DNA from: Lachnoclostridium sp. An14
GTDB taxonomy: Bacteria > Bacillota > Clostridia > Lachnospirales > Lachnospiraceae
DNA length: 64,000 bases
Direction: 5' to 3'
Assembly (NCBI RefSeq): GCF_002160755.1
Contig: NZ_NFLE01000015.1
Coordinates: 32,185-96,184, forward strand
The notes beneath the pieces were generated by a model. It ran no database searches and was not told the DNA's origin. It was given only the letters and a program-made list of their open reading frames with translations. The position numbers were made by a program, and so were the translations under genes. Shown piece by piece: positions 24,036 to 32,892 of the stretch; position 1 is the stretch's first letter; the number at the start of each line of letters is the position of its first letter.

Positions 24036-25223
24036 TTACCGGAATTTTTTCTGGTTTTCTGTGAATTCCGCTTTTACCGCATCCATGAGGGACGGATCCT
24101 GGATCAGGTCCAGGGCGGCCCCGGCGATGGATTTGGCGCCGTAGATCACGCAGTTGTGGGCATCCTCCGTCTTTCCGGCGTCAATGAACTCCTGGGAGTG
24201 GGAGGAAGTGCCTTCCGGCACGAAGGCCACCCGGATACAGGAGCCGGGAACCTCGTACATCACGTTTCCAAAGTCGGTGGAGCCGGTGCGCTCACGGGGT
24301 GGGGAAAGCCTGGGGGCTCCGGCCAGCCTGGCGTTCTCCATAAGGAGCTCGTTGAGCTTTAACACCGGGATCTTGTTGTAGTAGTCAGAGGTCTGTTCCA
24401 CCTCGTAGGTCACCCCTGCGATGAGGGCAGCTCCCTTGATGATGTCGTGGAAACGGGCCACCACCTTCTCTAAGTTGCTCTTTGAGAAGGAACGGAGGTG
24501 GAATTTTCCTACTGCCTCCACGGGAACCACGTTGGCGGGGCCGGGCAGCTGGCTCACGGTGTAGTGCATTCTGGTGTCGTCCGGAACGTGCTCTCTTAAA
24601 AACTCAATGCCGTTGAAGGCGATGAGCAGAGCGTCAAAGGCGCTACGGCCCTGCTCCGGCGCCAGGGCCGCGTGGGCCCGTTTGCCGTGGAAGGTGACTT
24701 TAAAGGACTGGTCCGCCAGGCATTTTACGTCGGTGCAGGTGGTGGGGGAGCCGTGCATCATGAAGGCCACGTCGATGTCGTGGAAACAGCCGTTTTTAAT
24801 CATGGTGCATTTGGCCCCCTTCGTCTCCTCTGCCGGGGTACCGTAGACCACCAGGCGGTAAGGGAGACCGGTGCAGGTTTCCTTGATGGCGACGGCAGCG
24901 CCTAAGCAGGCCGGGCCCTGCATATGGTGGCCGCAGCCGTGGCCTAAGCCGATGAGGGCATCATACTCGCAGAGGATGCCGATGGAGGGCATATATGTCC
25001 CGTCCGCAGCGTCTCCTTTGTTCTCGTATACGGCCCGGAAGGCGGTTTCGTAGCCGCCTACGCCCATTTCCACGGTAAAGCCGTTTTCTTTCAGGTAATC
25101 GGTAAGGAGCTTTGCCGCCTCATATTCTTTTCCGTCGTACTCCGGATGGTCGAAGATGTAGTCGGCCATTCCCGTGAGGGTTTCCCGTTTTTCGTCGATG
25201 TTTTGAAATAATGCGTCTTTCAT
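24036..25223 (-). CDS. M20 family amidohydrolase/peptidase (AbgB-like)
   Basis: The 395-residue protein has the M20D pattern: ALIGLGHGCGHHMQGPA metal site near residue 90-105, VVYGTPAEETKGAK with catalytic Glu near residue 140, and the KAHAAL-like lid domain (FHGKRAHAALAPEQGRSAFDA). Such enzymes remove acyl groups from N-acyl amino acids or cleave aminoacyl conjugates such as aminobenzoyl-glutamate. It lies 34 bp after a YfcC-type carrier on the same strand, so import and hydrolysis of the same substrate is likely. Substrate unknown. Confidence 0.9.
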   Translation of the reverse strand: MKDALFQNIDEKRETLTGMADYIFDHPEYDGKEYEAAKLLTDYLKENGFTVEMGVGGYETAFRAVYENKGDAADGTYMPSIGILCEYDALIGLGHGCGHHMQGPACLGAAVAIKETCTGLPYRLVVYGTPAEETKGAKCTMIKNGCFHDIDVAFMMHGSPTTCTDVKCLADQSFKVTFHGKRAHAALAPEQGRSAFDALLIAFNGIEFLREHVPDDTRMHYTVSQLPGPANVVPVEAVGKFHLRSFSKSNLEKVVARFHDIIKGAALIAGVTYEVEQTSDYYNKIPVLKLNELLMENARLAGAPRLSPPRERTGSTDFGNVMYEVPGSCIRVAFVPEGTSSHSQEFIDAGKTEDAHNCVIYGAKSIAGAALDLIQDPSLMDAVKAEFTENQKKFR

Positions 25224-25257
25224 ACAGGATCCGTCCTTTCCTTATGGAGTGATAGGG

Positions 25258-26655
25258 TTACATTGGCCCGAAGTTGATGGCCTGGGCGATATAGGTCATA
25301 ATGCAGGCGGTCACAGCCCAGATTAAGAACAGTTTCCACATGAATTTCATCCAGCGGTCGTAGGGGATGTTTACGGCGCTGATAATGCCCATGAGGGCGG
25401 TGGAGTGGGGCAGGATGTAGTTACAGAAACCGTCGCCGAAGTTGAAGGCCAGGACGGTGGTCTGTCTGGTGATTCCCAGAAGGTCGGAAAGGGGCACCAT
25501 GATGGGCATTACTGCCGCTGCCTGTCCGCTGCCGGATACCACTACGAAGTTAATCAGGGTGTTGGCGATGTACATAGCGGGTGCCATGAGCACGCTGGGG
25601 GTGTGGGACAGCACGGATGCCAGCCCGTGAACGACGGTGTCCACGATGTTTCCGGCGTTCATAATGTTGGCGATGGTGGTCGCCAGTCCGATGATCATGG
25701 CGGCGGTCAGCATCTTTTTGCAGCCTTCCACGAAAAGCTTGGAAATGTCGGACGGGGATCTTCCGTCGATAAAGCCGACCACAACGCCCAGTCCGATGAA
25801 GGTGGCGGCAATCTCAGGCATATCCCAGCCGTGCTGGATGCTGCCGTATACGATGCCGGCCAGGGCGATGATCAGGGCCGCGATGATGAGGACTTTTCTG
25901 GCGCTTAAGGCTCCGAAGGAGTCGATGTCCAGATTCTTCTGCTCGTTCTGCTGGTCCAGATCATACATGGGGCTTAAGGACGGTGTTTTGCGGATCCGAA
26001 GGGCATAGCGCACCAGATAGATGTTGGTAACCACCAGGAATACCACAAAGCAGACGGAGCGGTAGCCGATACCGGAGAAGGTGGGCAGCTCCGCGATTTT
26101 CTGCGCCACTACGGTGGTGCTGGGGTTTAAGGTACCGGTGGAAAAGCCCACGGCTCCGCCCAGCAGGATGATGGCCGCTCCGGTGATGGAGTCCAGGCCC
26201 ATGGCCAGGGTGATCATGACTAGCACCGGCGCGAAGGCGATAAACTGGTTTACACCCTGTGTGGTGCAGATCAGCGCGAAGATGGTAGTCATAATCGGCA
26301 GGAAGATGTAGAGCCGGTTCTGGAAGATCTTTGCCACCTTTGCCACGGTGGAGTGGAGAGCGCCGGACTTGCTGATCAGGTCAAAGGCGCCGCCGGAGAA
26401 CAGGATGACTAACATCAGGTCGATTCGGCTGCACATGGCGTTTACGATGAACAGCGGAATCAGCAGCGGGTTCACGGGAGTGCGGTCGATGTAGGAGAAC
26501 TGTGCCGGGTCGATGACCGTGGCCCCCGCGGCATTTTCATATCTCACGTATTTGCCCGCCGGGATGAGCCAGGTCATCAGCGTGGCGATGAGGACGATGA
26601 AAATGATGATCACGAAGGTGTGAGGCATTTTGAAAGCCTTTTTGGGTTTACTCAT
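25258..26655 (-). CDS. YfcC/C4-dicarboxylate-carrier family transporter
   Basis: The 465-residue protein has about twelve membrane helices with YfcC-family features: TLMTWLIPAGKY at the first helix, CTTQGVNQFIAFAPVL, GFSTGTLNPSTTVVAQ and VVSGSGQAAAVMPIMVPLSDLLGITRQTTVLAFNFGDG near the C-terminus. Members are secondary carriers related to DcuC and ArcD, moving dicarboxylates, basic amino acids or peptides. It precedes and is co-transcribed with the M20 amidohydrolase, which hints at an N-acyl amino acid or dipeptide substrate. A strong AAGGAGGG precedes the ATG. Confidence 0.9.
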   Translation of the reverse strand: MSKPKKAFKMPHTFVIIIFIVLIATLMTWLIPAGKYVRYENAAGATVIDPAQFSYIDRTPVNPLLIPLFIVNAMCSRIDLMLVILFSGGAFDLISKSGALHSTVAKVAKIFQNRLYIFLPIMTTIFALICTTQGVNQFIAFAPVLVMITLAMGLDSITGAAIILLGGAVGFSTGTLNPSTTVVAQKIAELPTFSGIGYRSVCFVVFLVVTNIYLVRYALRIRKTPSLSPMYDLDQQNEQKNLDIDSFGALSARKVLIIAALIIALAGIVYGSIQHGWDMPEIAATFIGLGVVVGFIDGRSPSDISKLFVEGCKKMLTAAMIIGLATTIANIMNAGNIVDTVVHGLASVLSHTPSVLMAPAMYIANTLINFVVVSGSGQAAAVMPIMVPLSDLLGITRQTTVLAFNFGDGFCNYILPHSTALMGIISAVNIPYDRWMKFMWKLFLIWAVTACIMTYIAQAINFGPM

Positions 26656-26678
26656 ACGAAATCCCTCCTTTAAAAATG

Positions 26679-26716
26679 ATTGTATAATTATACAATAAAA
26701 TGAGAAGGAAAAACAA
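26679..26716 (-). promoter_or_regulatory. Promoter of the YfcC-M20 operon with an 18-bp palindrome
   Basis: ATTGTATAATTATACAAT (26679-26696) is a perfect 18-bp palindrome that contains the minus-strand -10 TATAAT (26687-26692). TTGTTT (26711-26716) lies 18 bp upstream as a -35. The palindrome's halves resemble those of the TTGTATACAA site at the ispE promoter, with four extra central bases plus flank. It is a likely repressor or activator site. Confidence 0.55.
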
Positions 26717-26732
26717 TTTATTAAACTTATGA

Positions 26733-27668
26733 TCAGTATAAGTTGTAGTGATAGAAATTCCGTCCCCGCTCTAAGAGCATATCAATCATCCGCTGCATAT
26801 ATCCGGCAATGGGCATACTGCGGCGGTGGGTGAGCAGCAGGTCCATGGAGGTTTTGCACCCGGAAATGCCGTAGTAATTTACTCCTTTGCTGTACTTCAT
26901 GTGGTAGGCGTAGCCTTCCCGGTTAAAGCCGATTCCCAGGCCTTCCGCCACCATCTGCATGGCGGTTTCGATACTGCGGATCTCCCGGATTTTGCCGGGG
27001 GTGACGCCCTTTTCCGCCAGGAGCCGGTCGGCGTCCTTGCGGATACTCTGGACAGGCTGCTGGAGAATGAGGGTTTCCCCCTGGAGATTTTCCAGGTCCA
27101 GATAGCGGTGGGGAGAGCCGGGGACATAGACGGCCTTTTCATTGATGGGGTGGTATCTGGGGACGGCGATGAGCAGCTCCTCCCTCAGCAGGGGGTAGGA
27201 AACCATGGACGGATCGGCCTCGTGGGCGTTGCAGAGGAGCAGATCCAGCTCAAAATGCTGGTTTTTGTACTCCAGAAAGTCCATGGTGCCTTCCTCCAGG
27301 ATCACTTCCACCTTGGGAAACTCCCGCTCGTAGGCGGCAATGACGGGAGGCAGCAGCCAGGGGGCCCGCCGGATCTGGACGCCGATGCGGATGCGCCCAC
27401 TGTAATTTCCCGTGATTTCCTTAAGCTCCTCGTCAAACTCCTGCTCCAGGCGCAGCATGGCCCAGGCCTTTTCCACATACCGCTCGCCGGCGTAGGTGAG
27501 AATAAACTGTTTTCCCGCCCGCTCAAAAAGCGGAGTGCCCAAGTTTTTCTCCAGGTTGTTGATGTAGATGCTGAGGGCGGGCTGGGAAATATAGAGGCTG
27601 GCGGCGGCCTTTGTAATGTTTCCGTATTTTGCCAGGGTGCAGACGTACTGCTGTTCTTTCAGATTCAT
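26733..27668 (-). CDS. LysR family transcriptional regulator
   Basis: The 311-residue protein has an N-terminal LysR helix-turn-helix (MNLKEQQYVCTLAKYGNITKA, then LYISQPALSIYINNLEKNLGTPLF) and a periplasmic-binding-type effector domain (about 90-300). It is upstream of the YfcC-M20 operon on the same strand, 77 bp away, and so is the natural regulator of it. The ATG at 27668 is chosen because AAGGAGG lies 7 bp before; an in-frame start further upstream lacks homology. LysR regulators usually respond to the pathway substrate. Confidence 0.93.
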   Translation of the reverse strand: MNLKEQQYVCTLAKYGNITKAAASLYISQPALSIYINNLEKNLGTPLFERAGKQFILTYAGERYVEKAWAMLRLEQEFDEELKEITGNYSGRIRIGVQIRRAPWLLPPVIAAYEREFPKVEVILEEGTMDFLEYKNQHFELDLLLCNAHEADPSMVSYPLLREELLIAVPRYHPINEKAVYVPGSPHRYLDLENLQGETLILQQPVQSIRKDADRLLAEKGVTPGKIREIRSIETAMQMVAEGLGIGFNREGYAYHMKYSKGVNYYGISGCKTSMDLLLTHRRSMPIAGYMQRMIDMLLERGRNFYHYNLY

Positions 27669-27710
27669 GGGGCCCCTCCTTTGCGTTTGTTCCGTTTTTA
27701 CACCATGGGA

Positions 27711-27790
27711 AACCGGCATTCAGGAGTTTCCGGCATCCCGTGATGGAAATATCTCCGGCGCGGGATCGCGCCGCGGCGTGTTCTTTGTTA
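27711..27790 (+). repeat. Degenerate copy (I) of the GC-rich intergenic repeat
   Basis: GGGAAACCGGCATTCAGGAG, then ATGGAAATATCTCCGGCGCGG and CGCCGCGGCGTGTTC share the order and orientation of the family but are heavily diverged. Boundaries are approximate. Confidence 0.4.
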
Positions 27791-27879
27791 GATGTTGGGG
27801 TTAAAAGGTATTTTGACCCCTTTGATACCGGATTGCTCCGCACTACGTATTCATGTTTTGACCTTTTGACCCTGGTATC
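27791..27879. repeat. 89-bp element with inverted ends, copy 1
   Basis: Begins GATGTTGGGGTTAAAAGG and ends CCTTTTGACCCTGGTATC. The same ends in reverse orientation bound 42513-42589. The inside differs between copies. It also holds an inner TTTTGACCCC. This looks like a short mobile or palindromic intergenic element. It fills the divergent region between the LysR and ZIP genes. Confidence 0.65.
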
Positions 27880-28040
27880 TTTATTATATTATTGTAGCAT
27901 AAATGGACTATTTAGAAAACTTATGAATATGAAAAAAATAATAAATAATATTTTGGAATACCAGGTGACGAAACGGGGAAAGTCTGATAGGATAGAATAG
28001 AAACCGCTTTTTGAAAATCCGATGGTTGAAAGGAGAATTT

Positions 28041-28817
28041 ATGAATACATTTTTGGGAATTATGATTCCTTTTGTGGGAACCGCGGCTGGGGCGGGATGC
28101 GTGTTCTTTATGAAAAACCAGATCCGGCCCCGGGTACAGAAGATGCTTTTAGGCTTTGCCTCCGGGGTCATGGTGGCGGCGTCTGTGTGGTCCCTGCTCA
28201 TTCCGGCTATGGATATGTCAGAGGGCCTTGGAAAGCTGGCGTTTCTGCCGGCTGCGGTGGGATTTCTGCTGGGAATTCTGTTTCTGCTTTTGATGGACCG
28301 GCTGGTGCCCCATCTGCACATGGATCACGATGAGCCGGAGGGACTGCGTAGCGACTGGAAAAAGACCACGATGCTGGTGCTGGCAGTGACTTTGCACAAC
28401 ATTCCGGAGGGAATGGCCGTGGGAGTGGTGTTTGCCGGGATGCTGCAGGGGCAGGAGCTCATTACCCTGACGGGGGCCTTTGCCCTCTCCCTGGGAATCG
28501 CCATCCAGAACTTCCCGGAGGGCGCCATTATTTCCCTGCCTCTGCGGACGGAAGGGTTCAGCAAGCAGAAAGCCTTTCTCTACGGGGCGGCCTCCGGAAT
28601 CGTGGAGCCTATGGGAGCGGCTCTGACGGTGGTTTTATCCGCCTATATCACACCGGCTCTGCCCTATCTCTTAGCGTTCGCGGCCGGGGCCATGATCTAT
28701 GTGGTGGTGGAGGAGCTGATCCCGGAATCCGCCGAGGGAGAACATTCCAACATCGGGACTATCGGGTTCGCGGTGGGATTTGTGATTATGATGATTTTAG
28801 ATGTGGCTCTGGGGTAG
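28041..28817 (+). CDS. ZIP family divalent metal transporter
   Basis: The 258-residue protein has eight membrane helices and the ZIP metal-site helices HNIPEGMAVG (helix 4) and NFPEGAIISLPL (helix 5), with a short His/Asp-rich loop (HLHMDHDEPEG) between helices 3 and 4. It imports zinc, or possibly iron or manganese, across the cytoplasmic membrane. The start at 28041 follows AAAGGAG. Length is normal for ZupT/GufA-type bacterial members. Monocistronic. No Fur or Zur box was recognised. Confidence 0.93.
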   Translation: MNTFLGIMIPFVGTAAGAGCVFFMKNQIRPRVQKMLLGFASGVMVAASVWSLLIPAMDMSEGLGKLAFLPAAVGFLLGILFLLLMDRLVPHLHMDHDEPEGLRSDWKKTTMLVLAVTLHNIPEGMAVGVVFAGMLQGQELITLTGAFALSLGIAIQNFPEGAIISLPLRTEGFSKQKAFLYGAASGIVEPMGAALTVVLSAYITPALPYLLAFAAGAMIYVVVEELIPESAEGEHSNIGTIGFAVGFVIMMILDVALG

Positions 28818-28945
28818 GAAACCTGTAAAGGAGCCAGAAGACCGCGGGCCGGGGCGCAAAAGGACGCCGGGAGCGGACGGTCTTTTGCCGGAACGGATGC
28901 CGGTGCTGCCAGACGAAGGGGCGGCGCCGGCATCCGTTTTTTGTG
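28818..28945 (+). terminator. Terminator-like hairpin downstream of the ZIP gene
   Basis: CGGATGCCGGTGCTGCC pairs imperfectly with GCGGCGCCGGCATCCG and is followed by TTTTTT (about 28893-28942). An earlier GC-rich block (GACCGCGGGCC, GAGCGGACGGTC) may fold too. No gene is supported in this stretch. Confidence 0.55.
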
Positions 28946-29068
28946 CATAGGAGACAGAGGCGCTTATGGCGAAAAAGTTTCCGGCGGGAGACGCACTCTG
29001 CGCAAAGGGGTATGACTGCTGGCGCAGCCGCGCTCCGGCGCGGGTGTGCGTTGCTTTGCACACTTTTT
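28946..29068 (+). repeat. Copy D1 of the GC-rich intergenic repeat family
   Basis: ATAGGAGACAGAGGCGCTTATGG, AAAAGTTTCCGGCGGGAGACGCA, CTCTGCGCAAAGG, GACTGCTGGCGCAGCCGCG, CTCCGGCGCGGGTGTGCG and TTTGCACACTTTTTG follow the family order. It is directly followed by copy D2 in the same orientation. Confidence 0.75.
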
Positions 29069-29069
29069 G

Positions 29070-29200
29070 TGTATAGGAGACAGCGATGCTTATGACGAAA
29101 AAGCCTCCGGCGGGAGACGCGCTCCGCGCAGAGAAAACTGGCTGCTGCCCCACTCCGTGTACCGGAAACAGCCACCCGGCGCCGCCCCGCGCGCGTTTTA
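29070..29200 (+). repeat. Copy D2 of the GC-rich intergenic repeat family
   Basis: GTATAGGAGACAGCGATGC, AAAAAGCCTCCGGCGGGAGACG, CGCTCCGCGCAGAG and ACTGGCTGCTGCCCCAC align with D1; the right end (CCGCGCGCGTTTTACACGG) is diverged and includes the stop codon of the neighbouring LysR gene. Confidence 0.65.
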
Positions 29201-30097
29201 CACGGAATACCGCTCATGAAACAGCCGCCCCAGCTCTTTTGCCGCCCGCGACCGGTAGCCGTCCGGGTATACCAGGGCCAGGTCGATGAATTCGCCCTCC
29301 GGCCCGATGGACAAAAGGACCGTATCCGGGTTTTCCCGGACGCAGGTGCGGTAGGTGAACGCCAGGCCGATGCCCTCCCTGGCCATGGCCGCGGCGAAAA
29401 AGGCGGTGATGCGGTCGTTGTAGACAATGGGGGTGACACCGGCCCTGGCAAAAGCCTGGCGGCCCCGGTCTCCCAGGATGGTATTTTTGGGGCTTAAGAT
29501 AAATTCATATTCCGCCGTGTCCGCCAAATCAATGAACAGGCGGCCGGATTCCGACTGTTTGGCCGCGATGAGGATGGGATGGCTCTTGTGAGCGATGATG
29601 CAGATCTCGTCCCGCAGCAAAATATCCACTTTATAATTCAGTTTCCACATGGGAAGGGCCACCAGGGCCATATCCAATGTCCCGTCTAAAAGTTTCTGTT
29701 CCAATTCCACGCTGTTTTCCTCGTGAATATTTACGGTAATGCCGGGGTATAGCTGTTTGAAACGGCGCAGCACCGCCGGCAGCAGGTACGTCCCGCGAAA
29801 GGCGCTGATGCCCAGCTCCAGCGTCCCGCTTTTCAGGTTTTCAATATCGGAAATCTGATCCTGGATCCGCTTATAATGGGAGAGAAACTGCTGTCCCTGT
29901 TCCACCAAAAGCCGGCCGGAGGCGGTGGGACGCATTCCGGTGGAGGTGCGCACAAACAGTTTTGCCCCCAGCTCCCCCTCGTACTGCTTTAAAAATTCGC
30001 TCAGGCTGGACTGAGCCATAAACAGCCGCTCCGCCGCCCTGGAGATGCTCCCTTCCTCCGCGATGGCGATAATGTATATAAACTCTTTTAAAAGCAT
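29198..30097 (-). CDS. LysR family transcriptional regulator, divergent from the DUF6282-SLC13 pair
   Basis: The 299-residue protein has a LysR helix-turn-helix (MLLKEFIYIIAIAEEGSISR, then LFMAQSSLSEFLKQYEGELGAKLF) and effector domain (about 90-295). It is divergent from the DUF6282 and SLC13-type genes across a 283-bp gap, the classic LysR arrangement, and probably controls them in response to a carboxylate. The start at 30097 follows AGGGGGAG. Its stop codon lies within repeat copy D2, so its last few residues may be repeat-encoded. Confidence 0.93.
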   Translation of the reverse strand: MLLKEFIYIIAIAEEGSISRAAERLFMAQSSLSEFLKQYEGELGAKLFVRTSTGMRPTASGRLLVEQGQQFLSHYKRIQDQISDIENLKSGTLELGISAFRGTYLLPAVLRRFKQLYPGITVNIHEENSVELEQKLLDGTLDMALVALPMWKLNYKVDILLRDEICIIAHKSHPILIAAKQSESGRLFIDLADTAEYEFILSPKNTILGDRGRQAFARAGVTPIVYNDRITAFFAAAMAREGIGLAFTYRTCVRENPDTVLLSIGPEGEFIDLALVYPDGYRSRAAKELGRLFHERYSV

Positions 30098-30120
30098 AAA
30101 GCTCCCCCTTTTCACAAGTT

Positions 30121-30169
30121 ATCGGTTTTTCCGATGAATTATATCAGTTTTGTTCGTTTCGGCGATAGA
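30121..30169. promoter_or_regulatory. Possible LysR binding site in the divergent region
   Basis: ATCGGTTTTTCCGAT (30121-30135) is a perfect 5-bp-arm inverted repeat that also fits the LysR T-N11-A pattern. A looser second one, ATCAGTTTTG...CGGCGAT, follows to 30169. Both lie close to the LysR start. Confidence 0.45.
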
Positions 30170-30380
30170 TAATTTAGTATATATTGAAATTAAACAAAAA
30201 TCAACGGATAAAACCATAAAATAGAGGAAATTTGCAATATGCGGCCATGGGAAAATGCGCGGCAACACACCCCTTGATGGGCAGGTTTCCGACCGACAGA
30301 TCGCTATGTGTTTCTTCATAACGGAAGGCCGTGGGGATTTTATGGGAAATCCGTGCTGACATGAGAGAGGAGGAGCATTT

Positions 30381-31256
30381 ATGTCCAAAATTTCTTTGCA
30401 GGGCGTCATTGATATGCACGTCCACTCAAATCCGGACCTGCGCACCCGCGCCTACGACGACTTTGAGCTGATGGAGGCGGGGATCCGGGTGGGGGCCAGA
30501 GCCATTGTCATCAAAACCCATCAGGGCACGACCATGGACCGGGCTTACCTTTGCAACCGCCACAACCAGGTGGTGCACGGCGGGGACAACCATTTTACCA
30601 TGTTTGGCAGCATCACCTTAAACCGCGTGGTAGGCGGCATCAACCCTGTGGCGGTGGAAACCGCCTTAAAGCTGGGAGCGAAGGTGGTCTGGCTGCCCAC
30701 GCAGTCCGCAAAGGGGCACATGGAAAAAATGGGTCAGGATCTCTCCAAATGCGTGGAGGTCACCAGGGACGGAAAGGTGCTGCCGGAGGTGAAATCCGTG
30801 CTGCAGCTGGTGAAGGATCACGACGCCGTGCTGGGCACCGGCCACATTTCCCCGGAGGAGTGTTTCCTCGTGGTGGAGGAGGCCAAAAAGATGGGGATTG
30901 ACAAGGTGGTCGTAACCCATCCGGAGTGGTGGATCGTGGGAATGAGCGTGGAGGACCAGCTGCGTCTGGTGAAGGATTACGACGTTTATCTGGAGCGGTG
31001 CTACGCTCAGAATATGGGCGGCGGCAAGTACAAGAGCAACCTGCCGGACAACGTGGAAATCATCAAAACCTGCGGCTACAAAAACGTGATGATCAGCACC
31101 GACGGCGGCCAGGTGGAAAATCCTCACTGGGAGCTGGCGCTGGGAGAGTATCTGGACTATCTGGCGGATCACGGCATCCCGGAGGACCAGATCTACTACA
31201 TGACACATACCATCCAGGAGCGGCTCCTGGGACTTGAGGAGGGGAAAGTATGTTAA
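30381..31256 (+). CDS. DUF6282 family protein, copy 1 (putative metal-dependent hydrolase)
   Basis: The 291-residue protein resembles amidohydrolase/PHP-type metal enzymes. Candidate metal ligands are His13 and His15 (DMHVH), Lys45 and His47 (VIKTH), and the His residues of GTGHISPEE and VTHPEW plus Asp of ISTDGGQ. No function is established for the family. It overlaps the SLC13-type carrier gene by 7 bp, so the two are coupled. The closely similar copy at 34268 lies beside a different carboxylate carrier. Fitting roles are lactone or amide hydrolysis of a carboxylate, but that is inference. GAGAGGAGGAG precedes the ATG. Confidence 0.85.
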   Translation: MSKISLQGVIDMHVHSNPDLRTRAYDDFELMEAGIRVGARAIVIKTHQGTTMDRAYLCNRHNQVVHGGDNHFTMFGSITLNRVVGGINPVAVETALKLGAKVVWLPTQSAKGHMEKMGQDLSKCVEVTRDGKVLPEVKSVLQLVKDHDAVLGTGHISPEECFLVVEEAKKMGIDKVVVTHPEWWIVGMSVEDQLRLVKDYDVYLERCYAQNMGGGKYKSNLPDNVEIIKTCGYKNVMISTDGGQVENPHWELALGEYLDYLADHGIPEDQIYYMTHTIQERLLGLEEGKVC

Positions 31257-32554
31257 GCATTCTCATTGTGGCGGGTATCGCCGTTTCCGTTGCCATCGGA
31301 TATAAAACGAAGTTCAATACCGGGCTGTTTGCCATCGTATTTGCCTATCTCATCGGCTGTTTCGGGCTGGGAATGTCCACTAAGGACGTGATCAACGGCT
31401 GGCCGGTGAGCACCATGTTCGTGATCTTTTCCGTTTCCCTGTTCTACAATTTCGCCATGGTAAACGGGACCTTGGAGAAGACGGCCGGCTATCTGCTCTA
31501 CGCCTGCCGCCGTTTCCCCGGCCTTTTGCCCTTCGCCCTCTATCTGGCGGCGGCTCTGATCGCGGCCCTGGGAGCGGGATTTTTCACCGTGCTGGCCTTC
31601 ATGGCCCCCATCGCCCTTCTGATCTGTGAGGAGGCGAAAATGGACAAGCTGGTAGGCGCGGTGGCCGTAAACTGCGGCGCCCTCTCCGGAGCGAACTTTA
31701 TGACCAGCGGCAGCGGCATCATTTTCCGGGGCTTGATGAACGACAGCGGCCTGACGGAGGTGTCCTTCGGCTACACCGGAGTGATTTTCGTATCCAGCGT
31801 GATTTTCTCTCTGCTGCTCATCGCCGGTTTCCGCTATATCCCCAAGTCCAACCGCAATATCGGCGCGGGGGTGAGCTTTAAGAAACCGGAGCCATTTACG
31901 GCGAAACAGCGGATCAATTTAAACCTGATGATCGCCATGATCGTGGTAGTGCTGATCTTCCCCGTACTCCACATCATTCTGCCGGAGGTGGAAATCATCA
32001 CCTTTGTAAACGGAAAGATCGACGTGGGCCTGGTGGCGATTATCTTCTCCGTCATCGCCCTGTTCCTGGATCTGGCGCCTCAGAAACAGGTAATCGACAA
32101 AGTGCCGTGGAACACCATCATCATGATCTGCGGCGTGGGAATGCTCATCAATGTGGCTATCAAGGCGGGAACCATTGACATCCTGGCAAACTGGGCGGGA
32201 GCCAGCCTGCCGGCATGGCTGGTGCCGATCGCTTTCAGCATTGTGGGTGCGGTTATGAGCTTTTTCTCCAGCACCCTGGGCGTTGTCTGCCCGGCCCTGT
32301 TCCCCCTGGTGCCGGCTCTGTCAGAGACCGTGGGCATCAACCCCATGATCCTTTACACCTGCATCGTGGTGGGCGCCCAGAGCTCCGCCATCTCCCCCTT
32401 CTCCTCCGGCGGCAGCCTGATCCTCGGCTCCTGCTCCAATGAGGAGGAGAGAAACATCATGTTCCCCAGACTTCTTTTCCTGGCCGTCCCGGCCAGCGTG
32501 CTCAGCGCCACGGCGTTTAATGTGGTGGTGTCGGGGATTTTGGGGATGATGTAA
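31250..32554 (+). CDS. SLC13/MatC-like carboxylate transporter
   Basis: The 434-residue protein has about eleven to twelve membrane helices. It resembles the malonate-carrier (MatC) and SLC13/ArsB superfamily: GWPVSTMFVIFSVSLFYNFA, NCGALSGANFMTSGSG near residue 140-155 and the C-terminal SSAISPFSSGGSLILGSC. Such carriers move di- or tricarboxylates by sodium or proton symport. It starts inside the end of the DUF6282 gene (ATGTTAA overlap), so the imported compound is likely the DUF6282 substrate or product. Confidence 0.85.
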   Translation: MLSILIVAGIAVSVAIGYKTKFNTGLFAIVFAYLIGCFGLGMSTKDVINGWPVSTMFVIFSVSLFYNFAMVNGTLEKTAGYLLYACRRFPGLLPFALYLAAALIAALGAGFFTVLAFMAPIALLICEEAKMDKLVGAVAVNCGALSGANFMTSGSGIIFRGLMNDSGLTEVSFGYTGVIFVSSVIFSLLLIAGFRYIPKSNRNIGAGVSFKKPEPFTAKQRINLNLMIAMIVVVLIFPVLHIILPEVEIITFVNGKIDVGLVAIIFSVIALFLDLAPQKQVIDKVPWNTIIMICGVGMLINVAIKAGTIDILANWAGASLPAWLVPIAFSIVGAVMSFFSSTLGVVCPALFPLVPALSETVGINPMILYTCIVVGAQSSAISPFSSGGSLILGSCSNEEERNIMFPRLLFLAVPASVLSATAFNVVVSGILGMM

Positions 32555-32610
32555 TGGCTGGCGTAAGAGACGCCAGGAAAGTGTAAAAGCAGCATTGTAA
32601 AGTAAAATAC

Positions 32611-32646
32611 GGTGTAACTCGGTAAAATGGGTTACACCGTTTTTTG
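32611..32646 (+). terminator. Terminator of the DUF6282-SLC13 operon
   Basis: ACGGTGTAAC pairs with GGTTACACCGT and is followed by TTTTTTGTTG. It ends the two-gene transcript. The rest of the 338-bp gap up to the SorC promoter is AT-rich without recognisable features. Confidence 0.85.
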
Positions 32647-32834
32647 TTGTAATTTTCAAATTTAATATTAGGACAGAGGGTTACTGTACTGGCAACAATA
32701 CAGAATTTCCTGGAACGACCGTTTGCGGCGGCAGTGGAAAATAAAGCATTCACCAATCATTGGTCCGCTGCCGGCGGCAAATGGATTTAATTGGAAGAAC
32801 ACCACTGCTATCTCCTCACCCTTATCAAAAAAAG

Positions 32835-32863
32835 TTGCAAATCCCCCCCGCGAAGGTTATACT
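32835..32863 (+). promoter_or_regulatory. Promoter of the SorC-type regulator
   Basis: TTGCAA (32835-32840), 17 bp, TATACT (32858-32863), about 30 bp before the ATG. Confidence 0.6.
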
Positions 32864-32892
32864 GAAACCAATAAACCAACGGGAGGCAGCCT

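Noticed and set aside
26826..27743. Open frame of 305 codons opposite a LysR gene
   Set aside because: Antisense to a clear LysR protein; no family resemblance or start signal.
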